Shown here: piece after piece, positions 9,383 through 17,713 of the stretch
Layout of the letters: each line of letters starts with the position of its first letter
Numbering within the stretch: the stretch's first letter is position 1
Assembly (NCBI GenBank): GCA_900466005.1
Contig: UEGQ01000003.1
Coordinates: forward strand, 372,001-436,000
Origin: Hyphomicrobiales bacterium
GTDB lineage: Bacteria > Pseudomonadota > Alphaproteobacteria > Rhizobiales > Rhizobiaceae
Reading direction: 5' to 3'
Length of the DNA: 64,000 nt
Position numbers and translations under genes: made by a program
The notes under the pieces: model-generated
Told to the model about the DNA's origin: nothing
What the model saw: the letters and a program-made list of their open reading frames with translations, nothing else
The model's database searches: none

Positions 9383-9775
9383 TCAGTTGAGGACCCGCAG
9401 CATGCCCGGCGCGTCCAGAGAGAAGGCCGGGATCGCGACCTCGAAGAGGTCCCCCTCCTCAGTTTCCATCTGGTAGTGGCCGAACATGACGCCTGACGGT
9501 GTGTCGAGAGGGCAGCCCGAGGAATATTCGTAGGTATCGCCTGGCTGCAGGTGCGGTTGCTCGCCGACGACGCCCGGCCCGGTAACTTCGTCGACCTGGC
9601 CGTTCTGATCGGTGATGTGCCAGTAGCGATTCACCAGTCGAACCGACCTGTCGGAGTGATTGGTGATTGCCACCCGATAGCCCCAGACATATCGCCCGTC
9701 GTCCGGATCGGATTGCTCCTCCAGATAATAAGGCTCGACACTGACTTCGATATCCCGCGTCAGGGCTCGATACAT
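9383..9775 (-). CDS. apaG: ApaG-domain protein (Co2+/Mg2+ efflux protein ApaG)
   Basis: 130-residue protein consisting of one fibronectin-III-like ApaG fold. Visible conserved segments are [37 protein letters not shown] and GVMFGHYQM, the last being the family hallmark. The biochemical role is not settled; the name comes from the enterobacterial apaGH operon and a cobalt/magnesium phenotype in Salmonella. It stands alone here, convergent with hslO. Confidence 0.9.
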   Translation of the reverse strand: MYRALTRDIEVSVEPYYLEEQSDPDDGRYVWGYRVAITNHSDRSVRLVNRYWHITDQNGQVDEVTGPGVVGEQPHLQPGDTYEYSSGCPLDTPSGVMFGHYQMETEEGDLFEVAIPAFSLDAPGMLRVLN

Positions 9776-9931
9776 AGCGTTGACCTTCTTTATGCCTTGC
9801 TAACCATATCTATCAGCGCGCCGCAGGGGTCAAGGAATGCGGACGCGCCGAGCAAGCAAAGTGTCGTGACTTTGTAAAATTGGTCCTAACGCCGACGGAT
9901 GGATTTGCCGCTCGTTGCCGCTGATGGGCTA

Positions 9932-9954
9932 GCCCGGCGCGCGCGGCGCCGGGC
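9932..9954 (-). terminator. GC-rich hairpin downstream of metZ
   Basis: GCCCGGCGC at 9932-9940 and GCGCCGGGC at 9946-9954 form a perfect 9-bp stem with a 5-base loop, 20 bases after the metZ stop. There is no T tract, so it could slow or end transcription only weakly or with Rho. Confidence 0.4.
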
Positions 9955-9974
9955 AGCAGGACGTGAAACGTGGT

Positions 9975-11159
9975 TCAGGCCGGAACCTTGCGGAGCGCCT
10001 GCGCAAAATCTTCCAGCAGGTCATCGGTGTCCTCGATGCCGCAGGAAAGCCGCACCGTGCCACCCGAAATGCCGAGCTCGGCGCGCGCTTCGTCGGTCAG
10101 GTTCTTGTGCGTGGTCGTCGCCGGATGTGTGATCAGGCTCTTCGAGTCGCCGAGGTTGTTCGAGATCTCGATGATTTTCAGCGCGTTCTGCAGCGCGAAG
10201 GCGGCTGCCTTGCCGCCCTTGAGTTCGAACGCGACCAGCGTCGAGCCGCCCGACATCTGCTTGGCGATGATGTCGGCCTGCGGATGATCGGCGCGTCCGG
10301 GATAGACGACGCGCGCGACTTGGCCCTGTTCTGCCAGAAAATCGGCGATTCTGGCCGCGCTCTGCGCTTGCTGGCGCACGCGCAACGGCAATGTTTCGAC
10401 CGCTTTCAGAAGGGTCCAGGCGTTGAACGGCGACATGGCCGGCCCGGTGTGGCGGAAGTAGTCCTGGAATTCTTCGCCGATCCACTCCTTGCTCGAGAGT
10501 ACGACGCCACCGAGACAGCGGCCCTGGCCGTCAATGTGCTTGGTCGCGGAATAGACGACGACATGGGCGCCGAGTTCGAGCGGTTTCTGGAAGAGAGGGG
10601 TCGCGAAGACGTTGTCGACCACCAGCTTTGCGCCGACCTGATTGGCGAGTCTGGCAACGCCGGCGATATCGATTACTTCGAGGGTCGGGTTGGTCGGGCT
10701 TTCGAGGAACATCACCTTGGTGTTCGGGCGGATCGCCTTTTCCCAGTTTTCCAGATGGCGCCCATCCACGAGGGTGCATTCGATGCCGTACTTAGGGGCG
10801 AGCGTCTCGACGACCCAGCGGCAGGAGCCGAAAAGCGCGCGGGCTGCGACGATGTGATCGCCGGCTCTCAGCTGGCAGAGAATGGCCGCGGCGACGGCCG
10901 CCATGCCGGACGCGGTCGCCCGAGCCTCTTCCGCCCCTTCCAGCAGGCACATGCGTTTTTCGAACATGTCGTTGGTCGGGCTGCCGTAGCGGGCGTAGAT
11001 GAAACCGTCGTCCTCACCCTTGAAGCGGGCTTCGGCCGCCTCCGAGGTTTCGTAGACGAAACCTTGGGTCATGAAGATCGCTTCCGAGGTTTCGCCGTAT
11101 TGTGAGCGAAGGGTTCCGCCGTGGACCAGTTGGGTTGCGGGGCGCCAGTTCTTGCTCAT
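9975..11159 (-). CDS. metZ: O-succinylhomoserine sulfhydrylase MetZ
   Basis: PLP enzyme of the cystathionine gamma-synthase family that makes homocysteine directly from O-succinylhomoserine and sulfide. 394 residues. PLP-site features are YGSPTN (58-63), SGMAA (84-89), and Lys207 in the YSATKHIDG motif. The start MSKNWRP at 11159 matches the family N terminus; the frame stays open to 11180, inside the terminator. A SAM-II riboswitch and a terminator precede it, which fixes the identity as a methionine-pathway gene controlled by S-adenosylmethionine. Confidence 0.93.
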   Translation of the reverse strand: MSKNWRPATQLVHGGTLRSQYGETSEAIFMTQGFVYETSEAAEARFKGEDDGFIYARYGSPTNDMFEKRMCLLEGAEEARATASGMAAVAAAILCQLRAGDHIVAARALFGSCRWVVETLAPKYGIECTLVDGRHLENWEKAIRPNTKVMFLESPTNPTLEVIDIAGVARLANQVGAKLVVDNVFATPLFQKPLELGAHVVVYSATKHIDGQGRCLGGVVLSSKEWIGEEFQDYFRHTGPAMSPFNAWTLLKAVETLPLRVRQQAQSAARIADFLAEQGQVARVVYPGRADHPQADIIAKQMSGGSTLVAFELKGGKAAAFALQNALKIIEISNNLGDSKSLITHPATTTHKNLTDEARAELGISGGTVRLSCGIEDTDDLLEDFAQALRKVPA

Positions 11160-11180
11160 GCCACTCAGCCTTTCAAACAC

Positions 11181-11211
11181 AAAAAAACCGGTCGCGATTT
11201 CGGACCGGTCT
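11181..11211 (-). terminator. Riboswitch expression platform terminator for metZ
   Basis: Reading the minus strand, ACCGGTC (11209-11203), a 9-base loop and GACCGGT (11193-11187) form a 7-bp stem followed by seven T. It lies between the SAM-II aptamer and the metZ start codon, so ligand binding probably favours premature termination. Confidence 0.85.
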
Positions 11212-11219
11212 TAAGCACC

Positions 11220-11277
11220 CGGTCTCTTTAGCCATTTGTTTAACGTGGCTGCAAGCCGACCGGCCAAATCACCACGG
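11220..11277 (-). promoter_or_regulatory. SAM-II riboswitch (SAM_alpha) controlling metZ
   Basis: On the minus strand the leader contains CGTGGTGATTTGG, CTTGCAGCCACGTTAAAC and AAATGGCTAAAGAG in order, which are the conserved blocks of the alphaproteobacterial SAM-II aptamer. CGTGG pairs with CCACG (P1), and ATTTG in the first loop pairs with CAAAT downstream to give the pseudoknot. The class senses S-adenosylmethionine and lowers expression of metA/metZ-type genes. Position, orientation and the following terminator all agree. Confidence 0.93.
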
Positions 11278-11358
11278 GATAAGCCTGCCATACGCCGATC
11301 CCGGGCTTGCGTCAATTCCTCTACTTTGGTTTTGTCGGGCCAAACGGGATGGGACAAG

Positions 11359-12456
11359 ATGACAAGGACCACGGGTATCCTGGCGGATCGCGCCATCGAC
11401 GCGCTGTTCGGCGAAGGTCGGCTGAAAAGCGAGACGCCTCTCGATGCGGATCAGGTGCAGCCGGCAAGCCTCGACCTGCGCCTCGGCTCGAAGGCGATGC
11501 GTGTCCGCGCGAGCTTCATGCCCGGTCGCGAGCACAAGGTTGCCGACAAGCTCGAACGCCTGACGCTGCACGAGATCGATCTCGAAGACGGGGCGGTGCT
11601 GGAAACGGGCTGCGTCTACATCGTGCCGCTGATGGAAAGCCTCGACCTTCCGCAGGGCATGTCCGCCTCGGCCAACCCAAAGAGTTCAACGGGGCGTCTC
11701 GACATCTTCACTCGCGTGATGGTCGACCACGCCCAGGAGTTCGACAAGATCCCGGCTGGCTACTGCGGACCTCTCTATCTTGAGATCAGCCCGCGGACGT
11801 TCCCGGTCATCGTCCGGCGTGGATCGCGCCTGTCGCAGATCAGGTTCCGCGTCGGCCACTCGGTACTGAGCGAAAGCGAACTGCTCGATCTGCACAAGGC
11901 CGAGACGCTCGTCGCGAGCGAGGTCCCGAATGTCTCGGGCGGCGGCATCGCGCTGTCGATCGACCTGAAGGGCAGTGGCCCAGATGGCTTGATAGGCTAT
12001 CGCGGCAAACACCATACGTCCGTGATCGACGTCGACCGCAAGGCCGCCCACGATGTTTTCGATTTCTGGGAGCCGCTCTATAGTCGCGGCCGCGACGAAC
12101 TGATCCTCGATCCGGACGAGTTCTACATTCTCGTTTCACGGGAGGCCGTCCATGTGCCGCCGCTCTTCGCGGCGGAGATGACGCCTTATGATCCTCTCGT
12201 CGGCGAATTCCGCGTTCACTATGCGGGTTTCTTCGATCCCGGTTTTGGCCATGCCGGTGCAGGTGGCGCAGGAAGCCGCGCCGTGCTCGAAGTCCGCAGC
12301 CACGAGGTGCCGTTCATCCTGGAACATGGACAGGTGATCGGACGGTTGGTCTACGAGCATATGCAGGAACGTCCGGCAGGCCTGTACGGCAGCGGGCTCG
12401 GCTCCAGCTATCAGGCTCAGGGGCTAAAGCTGTCCAAGCACTTCCGGGTTGGCTGA
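11359..12456 (+). CDS. dcd: 2'-deoxycytidine 5'-triphosphate deaminase, long form
   Basis: Converts dCTP to dUTP for thymidylate synthesis. 365 residues, about twice the usual 190-residue Dcd. The first half has the hallmark segment NPKSSTGRLD (about residues 109-118) with the catalytic region around it and QP.SLDLRLG near the N terminus. The second half has related features (DVFDFWEPLY and a GRLVYEHM segment), consistent with the two-domain deaminase found in alphaproteobacteria. The ATG at 11359 is chosen because the upstream extension from 11236 overlaps the riboswitch region. Its 3' end overlaps the channel gene by 33 bases. Confidence 0.86.
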   Translation: MTRTTGILADRAIDALFGEGRLKSETPLDADQVQPASLDLRLGSKAMRVRASFMPGREHKVADKLERLTLHEIDLEDGAVLETGCVYIVPLMESLDLPQGMSASANPKSSTGRLDIFTRVMVDHAQEFDKIPAGYCGPLYLEISPRTFPVIVRRGSRLSQIRFRVGHSVLSESELLDLHKAETLVASEVPNVSGGGIALSIDLKGSGPDGLIGYRGKHHTSVIDVDRKAAHDVFDFWEPLYSRGRDELILDPDEFYILVSREAVHVPPLFAAEMTPYDPLVGEFRVHYAGFFDPGFGHAGAGGAGSRAVLEVRSHEVPFILEHGQVIGRLVYEHMQERPAGLYGSGLGSSYQAQGLKLSKHFRVG

Positions 12457-13233
12457 CGCGCGCCGCAGGGCCGCAACTTCGCTGCGCAGTTCTCGCAGCT
12501 CCGCAAGGATGAGATCCTGGTTTTCCTTTAGGTCTTCCTGGTCTCCTGCGCTCGGAATCTCATGCTCGGCCTGCATGGACGAGACGATGATCCCGATAAA
12601 GAGATTGAGGACCGTGAACGACGTCGCGACGATGAACGGGATGAAGAAGACCCAGGCGAGTGGGTGAAGCGTCATCACCGGACGCACGACGTCGCTGGTC
12701 CAGCCTTCGAGCGTCATGACCTGGAAAAGCGTGAAGGCTGACTTGCCGATATCGCCGAAGAGTTCCGGGAAGTCCGCGGCGAAGAGTTTGGTCGCGGCGA
12801 CCGAGGAGACGTAGAAGACGAGCCCCAGCAGGAGGAAGATCGACCCCATGCCGGGAAGCGCCGAGAAGAGCCCGCCGACGACGCGCCGCATCGAGGGGAC
12901 GACGGAGATCAGCCGGAAGAGACGCAGGACCCGCATTGCTCGCAGGATGGAGACCGTTTCCGTCGCCGGTACGATCGAGACGGCGATGACGAGGAGGTCG
13001 AAGACGCGCCAGGGGTCGTGGAAGAAGCGGCCGCGGTAAACGGCAAGTCGTGCCAGAATCTCGAGGACGAAGATCGCAAGAAGGGTGTGGTCGATCGCGT
13101 AGAGCAGGGATCCGTAGCGAGCCCAGAGGACGGGCGAGGTCTCGAGCCCCAGGGTAAGGGCGTTCAGCAGGATCAGGACGGTAATGGCCGTTTCGAAACG
13201 GTTCGATTCGAGAAGGCGGCGGAAGAAGGGCAT
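12424..13233 (-). CDS. Single-domain voltage-gated cation channel (NaChBac/BacNav type)
   Basis: Six-helix channel subunit expected to form a homotetramer in the inner membrane. With the start at 13233 it has 269 residues. Helix S4 carries four arginines every third residue (98, 101, 104, 107), the classical voltage sensor. The pore loop reads TLEGWTS at 174-180, followed by S6 and a C-terminal coiled coil with heptads (about 232-262). NaChBac has TLESWAS at this place, so the glycine is unusual. An upstream ATG at 13269 is also possible. It converges on dcd with a 33-base overlap. Confidence 0.85.
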   Translation of the reverse strand: MPFFRRLLESNRFETAITVLILLNALTLGLETSPVLWARYGSLLYAIDHTLLAIFVLEILARLAVYRGRFFHDPWRVFDLLVIAVSIVPATETVSILRAMRVLRLFRLISVVPSMRRVVGGLFSALPGMGSIFLLLGLVFYVSSVAATKLFAADFPELFGDIGKSAFTLFQVMTLEGWTSDVVRPVMTLHPLAWVFFIPFIVATSFTVLNLFIGIIVSSMQAEHEIPSAGDQEDLKENQDLILAELRELRSEVAALRRASANPEVLGQL

Positions 13234-13381
13234 GGTGGCAATCCGGATGTCTGGCTGTCGCCGCCACATTGCCCCGTGAAAGTAAAAACTTGGTGGCTTT
13301 GGCGCGTGATCGGCAAAGCGTAGCTGTGCAGGTTCTTCACACTTGACAGACCGGGGGATCTGTTGGATTTGTGCCCCTGTC

Positions 13382-13455
13382 GCGGGTGTAGCTCAATGGT
13401 AGAGCAGCAGCTTCCCAAGCTGAATACGAGGGTTCGATTCCCTTCACCCGCTCCA
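13382..13455 (+). tRNA. tRNA-Gly (anticodon CCC)
   Basis: Complete cloverleaf: acceptor stem GCGGGTG pairs with CACCCGC, D arm GCTCAATGGTAGAGC, anticodon loop TTCCCAA giving CCC, T arm GAGGG-TTCGATT-CCCTT, discriminator T and encoded CCA at 13453-13455. It decodes GGG. The MFS gene ends 10 bases downstream on the other strand. Confidence 0.95.
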
Positions 13456-13464
13456 GCCTCTCCC

Positions 13465-14703
13465 TTACCCTGCATCGTTCCTTTGTTCCGGGCGTCGTCC
13501 GCGCTGCCGGATCCACAAGGCGGCGAGGCCGAACAGCGTGCAGAGCGTGAATACGGCACCGCCCAGAAACGTGCCCTCGGCGCCGGCGAGGTCCCATAGG
13601 CCGCCGGCGATCATGCTCGCGGCAAGCAGCGCTATCCCGGTGATCAGGTTGAACATGCCGAACGCCGTACCGCGCAGTTCGGATGGGGCGGTGTCGGCAA
13701 CCAGCGCCGAGAGCAGCCCCTGGGTAAACCCCATGTGCAAGCCCCAGAGCGTCGCTCCGGCGGCCAGTCCGGCAAAGCCCGAGCTGAATGCCAGGACAAG
13801 ATCTGCGGCGAGCAGCAGGAAAAGCCCGGCCACCAGCAGCGTCATGCGGTTCACGCGGTCCGACAGTGCGCCGGCGGGATAGGCGGAAAGCGTGTAGGCA
13901 ATGTTCATGACCACCATCACCAGCGGAACGAATGCGATGGGAAGGCCGATGTCTTGCCCCTTCAGCACCAGGAAGGCTTCGCTGAAACGTGCCAGAGTGA
14001 AGGCCGCCGCAACTGCGACGATCTTCCAGTAGGCTGCTCCGAGACGAACGAGTTCGGCCCGGCGAAGCGGCAGGCGTGCGGTCCGCCGTGCAGCAATGTT
14101 TGGCGGCTCTTTCACGGCGAACGTGATGAGGCCGGCCGAGACGAAGGCCGGAACGACGGCGATCCAGAAGACCGCGGTGAAGTTGTCGGCGAAGAGCCAC
14201 ATGAAGAGGATGGCGAAGAGCGGCCCTAGCAGCGCACCGAGGGTGTCCAGCGACTGCCTGAGGCCGAAGCTTGCGCCCCGGAGTTCCGGAGATGCGATGT
14301 CGGCAACCAGCGCGTCGCGCGGTGCCCCGCGGATGCCCTTGCCGATCCGGTCGATAAAGCGCGCAGCAACCAGCCATCCGATACTCGGCGCAAGCGGGAA
14401 GATGGGTTTGGTCACCGCCGCGAGGGTATACCCGAAGGCAGCGAGCAGCTTGCGTTTACCGAGCCAGTCGCTGAGAGCGCCGGAAAACACCTTGGTAACG
14501 GACGCAGTCGCCTCGGCGATCCCTTCGATGACGCCGACGGTGAGGGTTGATGCTCCGAGCGCGCCGACAAGATAGAGAGGCAGCAGCGCGTGGATCATCT
14601 CCGAGGAGACGTCCATGAAGAGCGATACGAAGCCGATCGTCCAAACGGCACCGGGCACGCGCTTCCATGTTCCCCAGCCGGATTTTGCCTGTTCTTCACT
14701 CAT
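13465..14703 (-). CDS. MFS transporter
   Basis: Major facilitator superfamily membrane protein of 412 residues with about 12 hydrophobic helices. The loop between helices 2 and 3 carries the MFS signature as GALSDWLGKRK (about residues 75-85), repeated in degenerate form in the second half as GALSDRVNRM. The early segment SLFMDVSSEMIHALLPLY is typical of a widespread bacterial MFS group of unknown substrate. No regulator or partner enzyme is adjacent, so the substrate cannot be inferred. It may be an exporter. Confidence 0.85.
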   Translation of the reverse strand: MSEEQAKSGWGTWKRVPGAVWTIGFVSLFMDVSSEMIHALLPLYLVGALGASTLTVGVIEGIAEATASVTKVFSGALSDWLGKRKLLAAFGYTLAAVTKPIFPLAPSIGWLVAARFIDRIGKGIRGAPRDALVADIASPELRGASFGLRQSLDTLGALLGPLFAILFMWLFADNFTAVFWIAVVPAFVSAGLITFAVKEPPNIAARRTARLPLRRAELVRLGAAYWKIVAVAAAFTLARFSEAFLVLKGQDIGLPIAFVPLVMVVMNIAYTLSAYPAGALSDRVNRMTLLVAGLFLLLAADLVLAFSSGFAGLAAGATLWGLHMGFTQGLLSALVADTAPSELRGTAFGMFNLITGIALLAASMIAGGLWDLAGAEGTFLGGAVFTLCTLFGLAALWIRQRGRRPEQRNDAG

Positions 14704-14777
14704 GCCGCCCCCTGGTTGCCGGTATGTCGAAAATCACGCCAGCATTCGCGCATCCTGTGCGGCTGTGTCTCTGACAG

Positions 14778-16766
14778 TCAAGCTTGCCCGCTTTCGGGGC
14801 TGGCACCGGTGTAGTCGGCTGCAGCCGGGGCAGGGGTGGCCGCCGGCATCGTGACAGAGCGCGGCTCATGTGGCGTCTTGTTCCAGAAGAAAGGTTTCGC
14901 CCTCAGTTCGAAGGCGGCACGCCAGGCCGCATAGGAGACCATCATCCAGTAGAAAGGTATCGCAAGCCAGCGCCAGCCGAGAAGGCGTCGCTCGTATTCG
15001 ATCATTGCGGAGACGCCGAGCCCGAGAAAAACGCTGTAGCTGCCGAAGATGTTCATCGCGTCGATGCCGAAAAGCAGAGTTGTCAGGGGATGGATGTGTT
15101 CGGCGGGGCTCTGAAGCATTGCGACTGCCGAAGTGGTGAGGAAGACGAGGATTGCAGGGTGTCCGAGTGATGAGACCAGCATGCCGCCGATCAGCAGTTG
15201 AAAGACGACGAACGCCCCGGTTCCCATCTCGCGGCGGGCACGTCCGGGATCGCGCATCACCACCAGCCACGTTTGCAGCCAGCCCTTGAACCAACGTGTC
15301 CTTTGTCCGAGCCAGACCCGCGCTCTGATCGGTGCATCTTCGAACGTGTGCCGGCGGATCGTCTCGGACCGGTAGCCGAGGCGGTAGAGCCGCATGCCGA
15401 GGTCGGCGTCCTCGGTGACATTGTATGGGTCCCAACCGCCTGCGGCGCGCAGCGCGGCCGTGCGGAAATGATTGGAGGTACCGCCGAGCGGCAACGGCAT
15501 GCGATAGCGGGCGAGAAGCGGCAGCAAGCCACGAAAGAGTGCCGCGTATTCGAGCGCGAAGACCGTGCTGATGCAGGATTCACGCATATTGGTGATGATG
15601 AGCGGCGCCTGCAGGCAGGCTACCTCGGGGGCAGCCGTTCGAAAACGGGCATAGGCCTCCTTCAACTGACCCGGATGTGGACGATCTTCAGCATCGTAGA
15701 TCGCGAGATAGTCGCCGCGCGTACCGGCGAGGGCATAGAGAAGCGCCTTGGGCTTGGTACGCGGCCCGCCCGGCGGTACTGCGACGATTTCCATATGCGA
15801 TCCCGGCCGCAGTTTGCGGATCGCCTCGATGGTTTCGTGATCGTCTGCCTCGCAGACGAGTTTGATATCCAGCCGGGAGGGAGGCCAGTCGAGTCGCTCC
15901 AGGGCAGCGATCAATTGGCCCGCGACCGGCGCTTCGCGATAGAGCGCCACCAGGACGGTATAGATGGGCAGAGGGCCGTCCGCGATCAGCGTTTCGGGCA
16001 GGATCTCGCGACGACGAGGACGGAAGAGTGCTCCCAGTCGCAAGACCATTGCTGCGAAGTAGAGGGACGACAGCAGCACGTGAAGCATCAGTGCGACCGG
16101 TCCGGAGGCGAGCAGCAGTGCTGCCGCGCCGCCGGTCAGGAGTGCGCCGGCGATGAAGCCCTGTCGACCGGTCATGACGATACGAGCCGAGTGCTGCGGG
16201 CTCCCTTCGAACAGCGCGTTCGAAACGGTCGCGACCCTGCGCGCAGCGCCCGCCTGCCAAACGGCTCGGCGGATGGAGGAGGCCGATGCGACAGTCAGCG
16301 CGGCCCTGAGGCTCGGATGGTGGACAAGCCGTTCGGCGAGGTCGGCAAGGTGACGAGCTTCCGGTGCGATTGCGGTCAGCGGCGCCTTGTCCCGGGAATG
16401 CAGGCGCAGGATGTTCGGGCGCTGCAGGAGGCCATCCAGCGCCGGGCGATCCATGATGTGGTCGGGCGGTATTTCCCCCATGAACGGCAGGCCAAGCAGC
16501 CGCGCGATCGCTGCGTAATAGGTCTGCTCATCGACGCTGCCGTCGGCGAGCAGTTCCTGTTCTATCGTGCCTCCGTTCGCGCGCGCCCGCCGCGCCATGT
16601 CTTTGATGAACGGCTTTGAGAAGCCGAGTTGGCGCAGTGCCCGCGCCTCGGTCTGAAAGGCATGCGAAACACCGGCGTCGGCAGCGGCCTTGCCGCCATC
16701 GGAACGCGCAGTGGCCACCCGCCAGGCGGCGCCGTTCGGCTCCCCTTGGTATTCCCCGGCTTGCAT
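14778..16766 (-). CDS. Membrane family 2 glycosyltransferase with N-terminal GspE/MshEN-like domain
   Basis: 662 residues. The N-terminal 150 or so residues contain a segment, ELLADGSVDEQ..YAAIARLLGLPF, that resembles the MshEN/T2SSE-N domain. Two membrane helices follow (about 200-240), then a GT-A glycosyltransferase domain: EADDHET, the metal-binding DAED motif, TEDADLG, and QRTRWFKG, the Q-x-x-R-W motif of processive enzymes. Three to four C-terminal helices follow. This architecture suggests synthesis and export of a surface polysaccharide, polymer unknown. It is divergent from the binding-protein gene, with an 18-bp palindrome between them. Confidence 0.82.
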   Translation of the reverse strand: MQAGEYQGEPNGAAWRVATARSDGGKAAADAGVSHAFQTEARALRQLGFSKPFIKDMARRARANGGTIEQELLADGSVDEQTYYAAIARLLGLPFMGEIPPDHIMDRPALDGLLQRPNILRLHSRDKAPLTAIAPEARHLADLAERLVHHPSLRAALTVASASSIRRAVWQAGAARRVATVSNALFEGSPQHSARIVMTGRQGFIAGALLTGGAAALLLASGPVALMLHVLLSSLYFAAMVLRLGALFRPRRREILPETLIADGPLPIYTVLVALYREAPVAGQLIAALERLDWPPSRLDIKLVCEADDHETIEAIRKLRPGSHMEIVAVPPGGPRTKPKALLYALAGTRGDYLAIYDAEDRPHPGQLKEAYARFRTAAPEVACLQAPLIITNMRESCISTVFALEYAALFRGLLPLLARYRMPLPLGGTSNHFRTAALRAAGGWDPYNVTEDADLGMRLYRLGYRSETIRRHTFEDAPIRARVWLGQRTRWFKGWLQTWLVVMRDPGRARREMGTGAFVVFQLLIGGMLVSSLGHPAILVFLTTSAVAMLQSPAEHIHPLTTLLFGIDAMNIFGSYSVFLGLGVSAMIEYERRLLGWRWLAIPFYWMMVSYAAWRAAFELRAKPFFWNKTPHEPRSVTMPAATPAPAAADYTGASPESGQA

Positions 16767-16779
16767 GCTTCTGATAAAC

Positions 16780-16797
16780 CGTCATCGATCGATGACG
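16780..16797. promoter_or_regulatory. Perfect 18-bp palindrome in a divergent promoter region
   Basis: CGTCATCGATCGATGACG is its own reverse complement over all 18 bases. It lies in the 58-bp gap between the glycosyltransferase start (16766) and the binding-protein start (16825). This is a strong candidate operator for both genes. The ATG at 16792 is part of it, which argues against using that ATG as a start. Confidence 0.6.
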
Positions 16798-16824
16798 CCC
16801 CAGCCTGTCCCGGAATGGATCATA

Positions 16825-17700
16825 ATGGCACACGCAAAAGTTTCATCCCTCGATTTAAAGGGTGCGCTCGCATTACTTGTGTTTGGTTGCGTTCTGCTAT
16901 CCTCGGCCGTCGTGCCCGCGAGGGTTGCCGCGCAACAGCTGCCGGTACTTTTCGATGCCAATGAGCGGTTGCCGCGCCCTGATCTGTCGACATTGCTGCG
17001 GCTGCGCTTCCTGACGACGACGGATTTTCCCCCGTTCAACTTTGCCGATCAGACAGGGCGTCTTGCCGGCTTTCATGTAGAGCTCGCCCGTGAAATCTGC
17101 TCGGAACTCGCCATCGAGGCCAAGTGCCAGATTCAGGCGCTGCCGTATGCCGATCTGGAGAAAGCTCTCTCGGAAGGGCAGGGCGAGGCAGTCATCGCGG
17201 GTGCCGGGGTCACGACCGAGCTTCGCCGCCGTTTTTCGTTTTCGCGCCCTTTCATGCTGTTGCCTGCGCGTTTTGTCCGTAATGCCGGCGTCGACATCCC
17301 CGGTGGAGAGGTTGCGGGCCTGGCCGGTCGGCCGGTCGGCGTGGTGACGGGCACGGCTCATGAAGCGATGCTGAAGGCCTTCTTTCCCGATATTCGGGCG
17401 ACCGGCTTTGCCGACCGCAGCGCCATGTTGCAGGCGCTGAAGGAAAAGAAGGTGGACGCGGTCTTTGCAGATGCGCTGCAGCTGTCTTTCTGGACGGCCG
17501 GCGAGGCTTCCGGCCATTGCTGCACGATGATGGACGGCGCCTATGTCTCGGAAAAGTTTCTCGGCGAGGGGCTGACGATCATGCTGCGGCAGGACGAGAC
17601 CCCGTTGACTGCGGCCATCGACAGCGCGCTTGCCGCGATTTCTCGCGACGGGCGGCTGCAGGAAATTTATCTGCGCTATTTTCCCTACAGCCTCTACTGA
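16825..17700 (+). CDS. Periplasmic substrate-binding protein (family 3 type)
   Basis: 291 residues with a Sec signal peptide (about residues 1-36, ending near VAAQ) and a bacterial extracellular solute-binding domain of family 3: LTTTDFPPFNF, DQTGRLAGFHVELAREICSE, then RRRFSFSRPF and the second-lobe segment GVVTGTAHEAML. No ABC permease or ATPase gene is adjacent, so this is an orphan binding protein; the ligand is unknown, perhaps an amino acid. I chose the ATG at 16825 because it begins a clean signal peptide; one at 16792 lies in the palindrome. It is divergent from the glycosyltransferase gene. Confidence 0.82.
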   Translation: MAHAKVSSLDLKGALALLVFGCVLLSSAVVPARVAAQQLPVLFDANERLPRPDLSTLLRLRFLTTTDFPPFNFADQTGRLAGFHVELAREICSELAIEAKCQIQALPYADLEKALSEGQGEAVIAGAGVTTELRRRFSFSRPFMLLPARFVRNAGVDIPGGEVAGLAGRPVGVVTGTAHEAMLKAFFPDIRATGFADRSAMLQALKEKKVDAVFADALQLSFWTAGEASGHCCTMMDGAYVSEKFLGEGLTIMLRQDETPLTAAIDSALAAISRDGRLQEIYLRYFPYSLY

Positions 17701-17713
17701 CGGCACGTCGGCT

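Noticed and set aside
11236..11358. N-terminal extension of dcd from 11236
   Set aside because: It would be encoded opposite the SAM-II riboswitch and has no conserved features.
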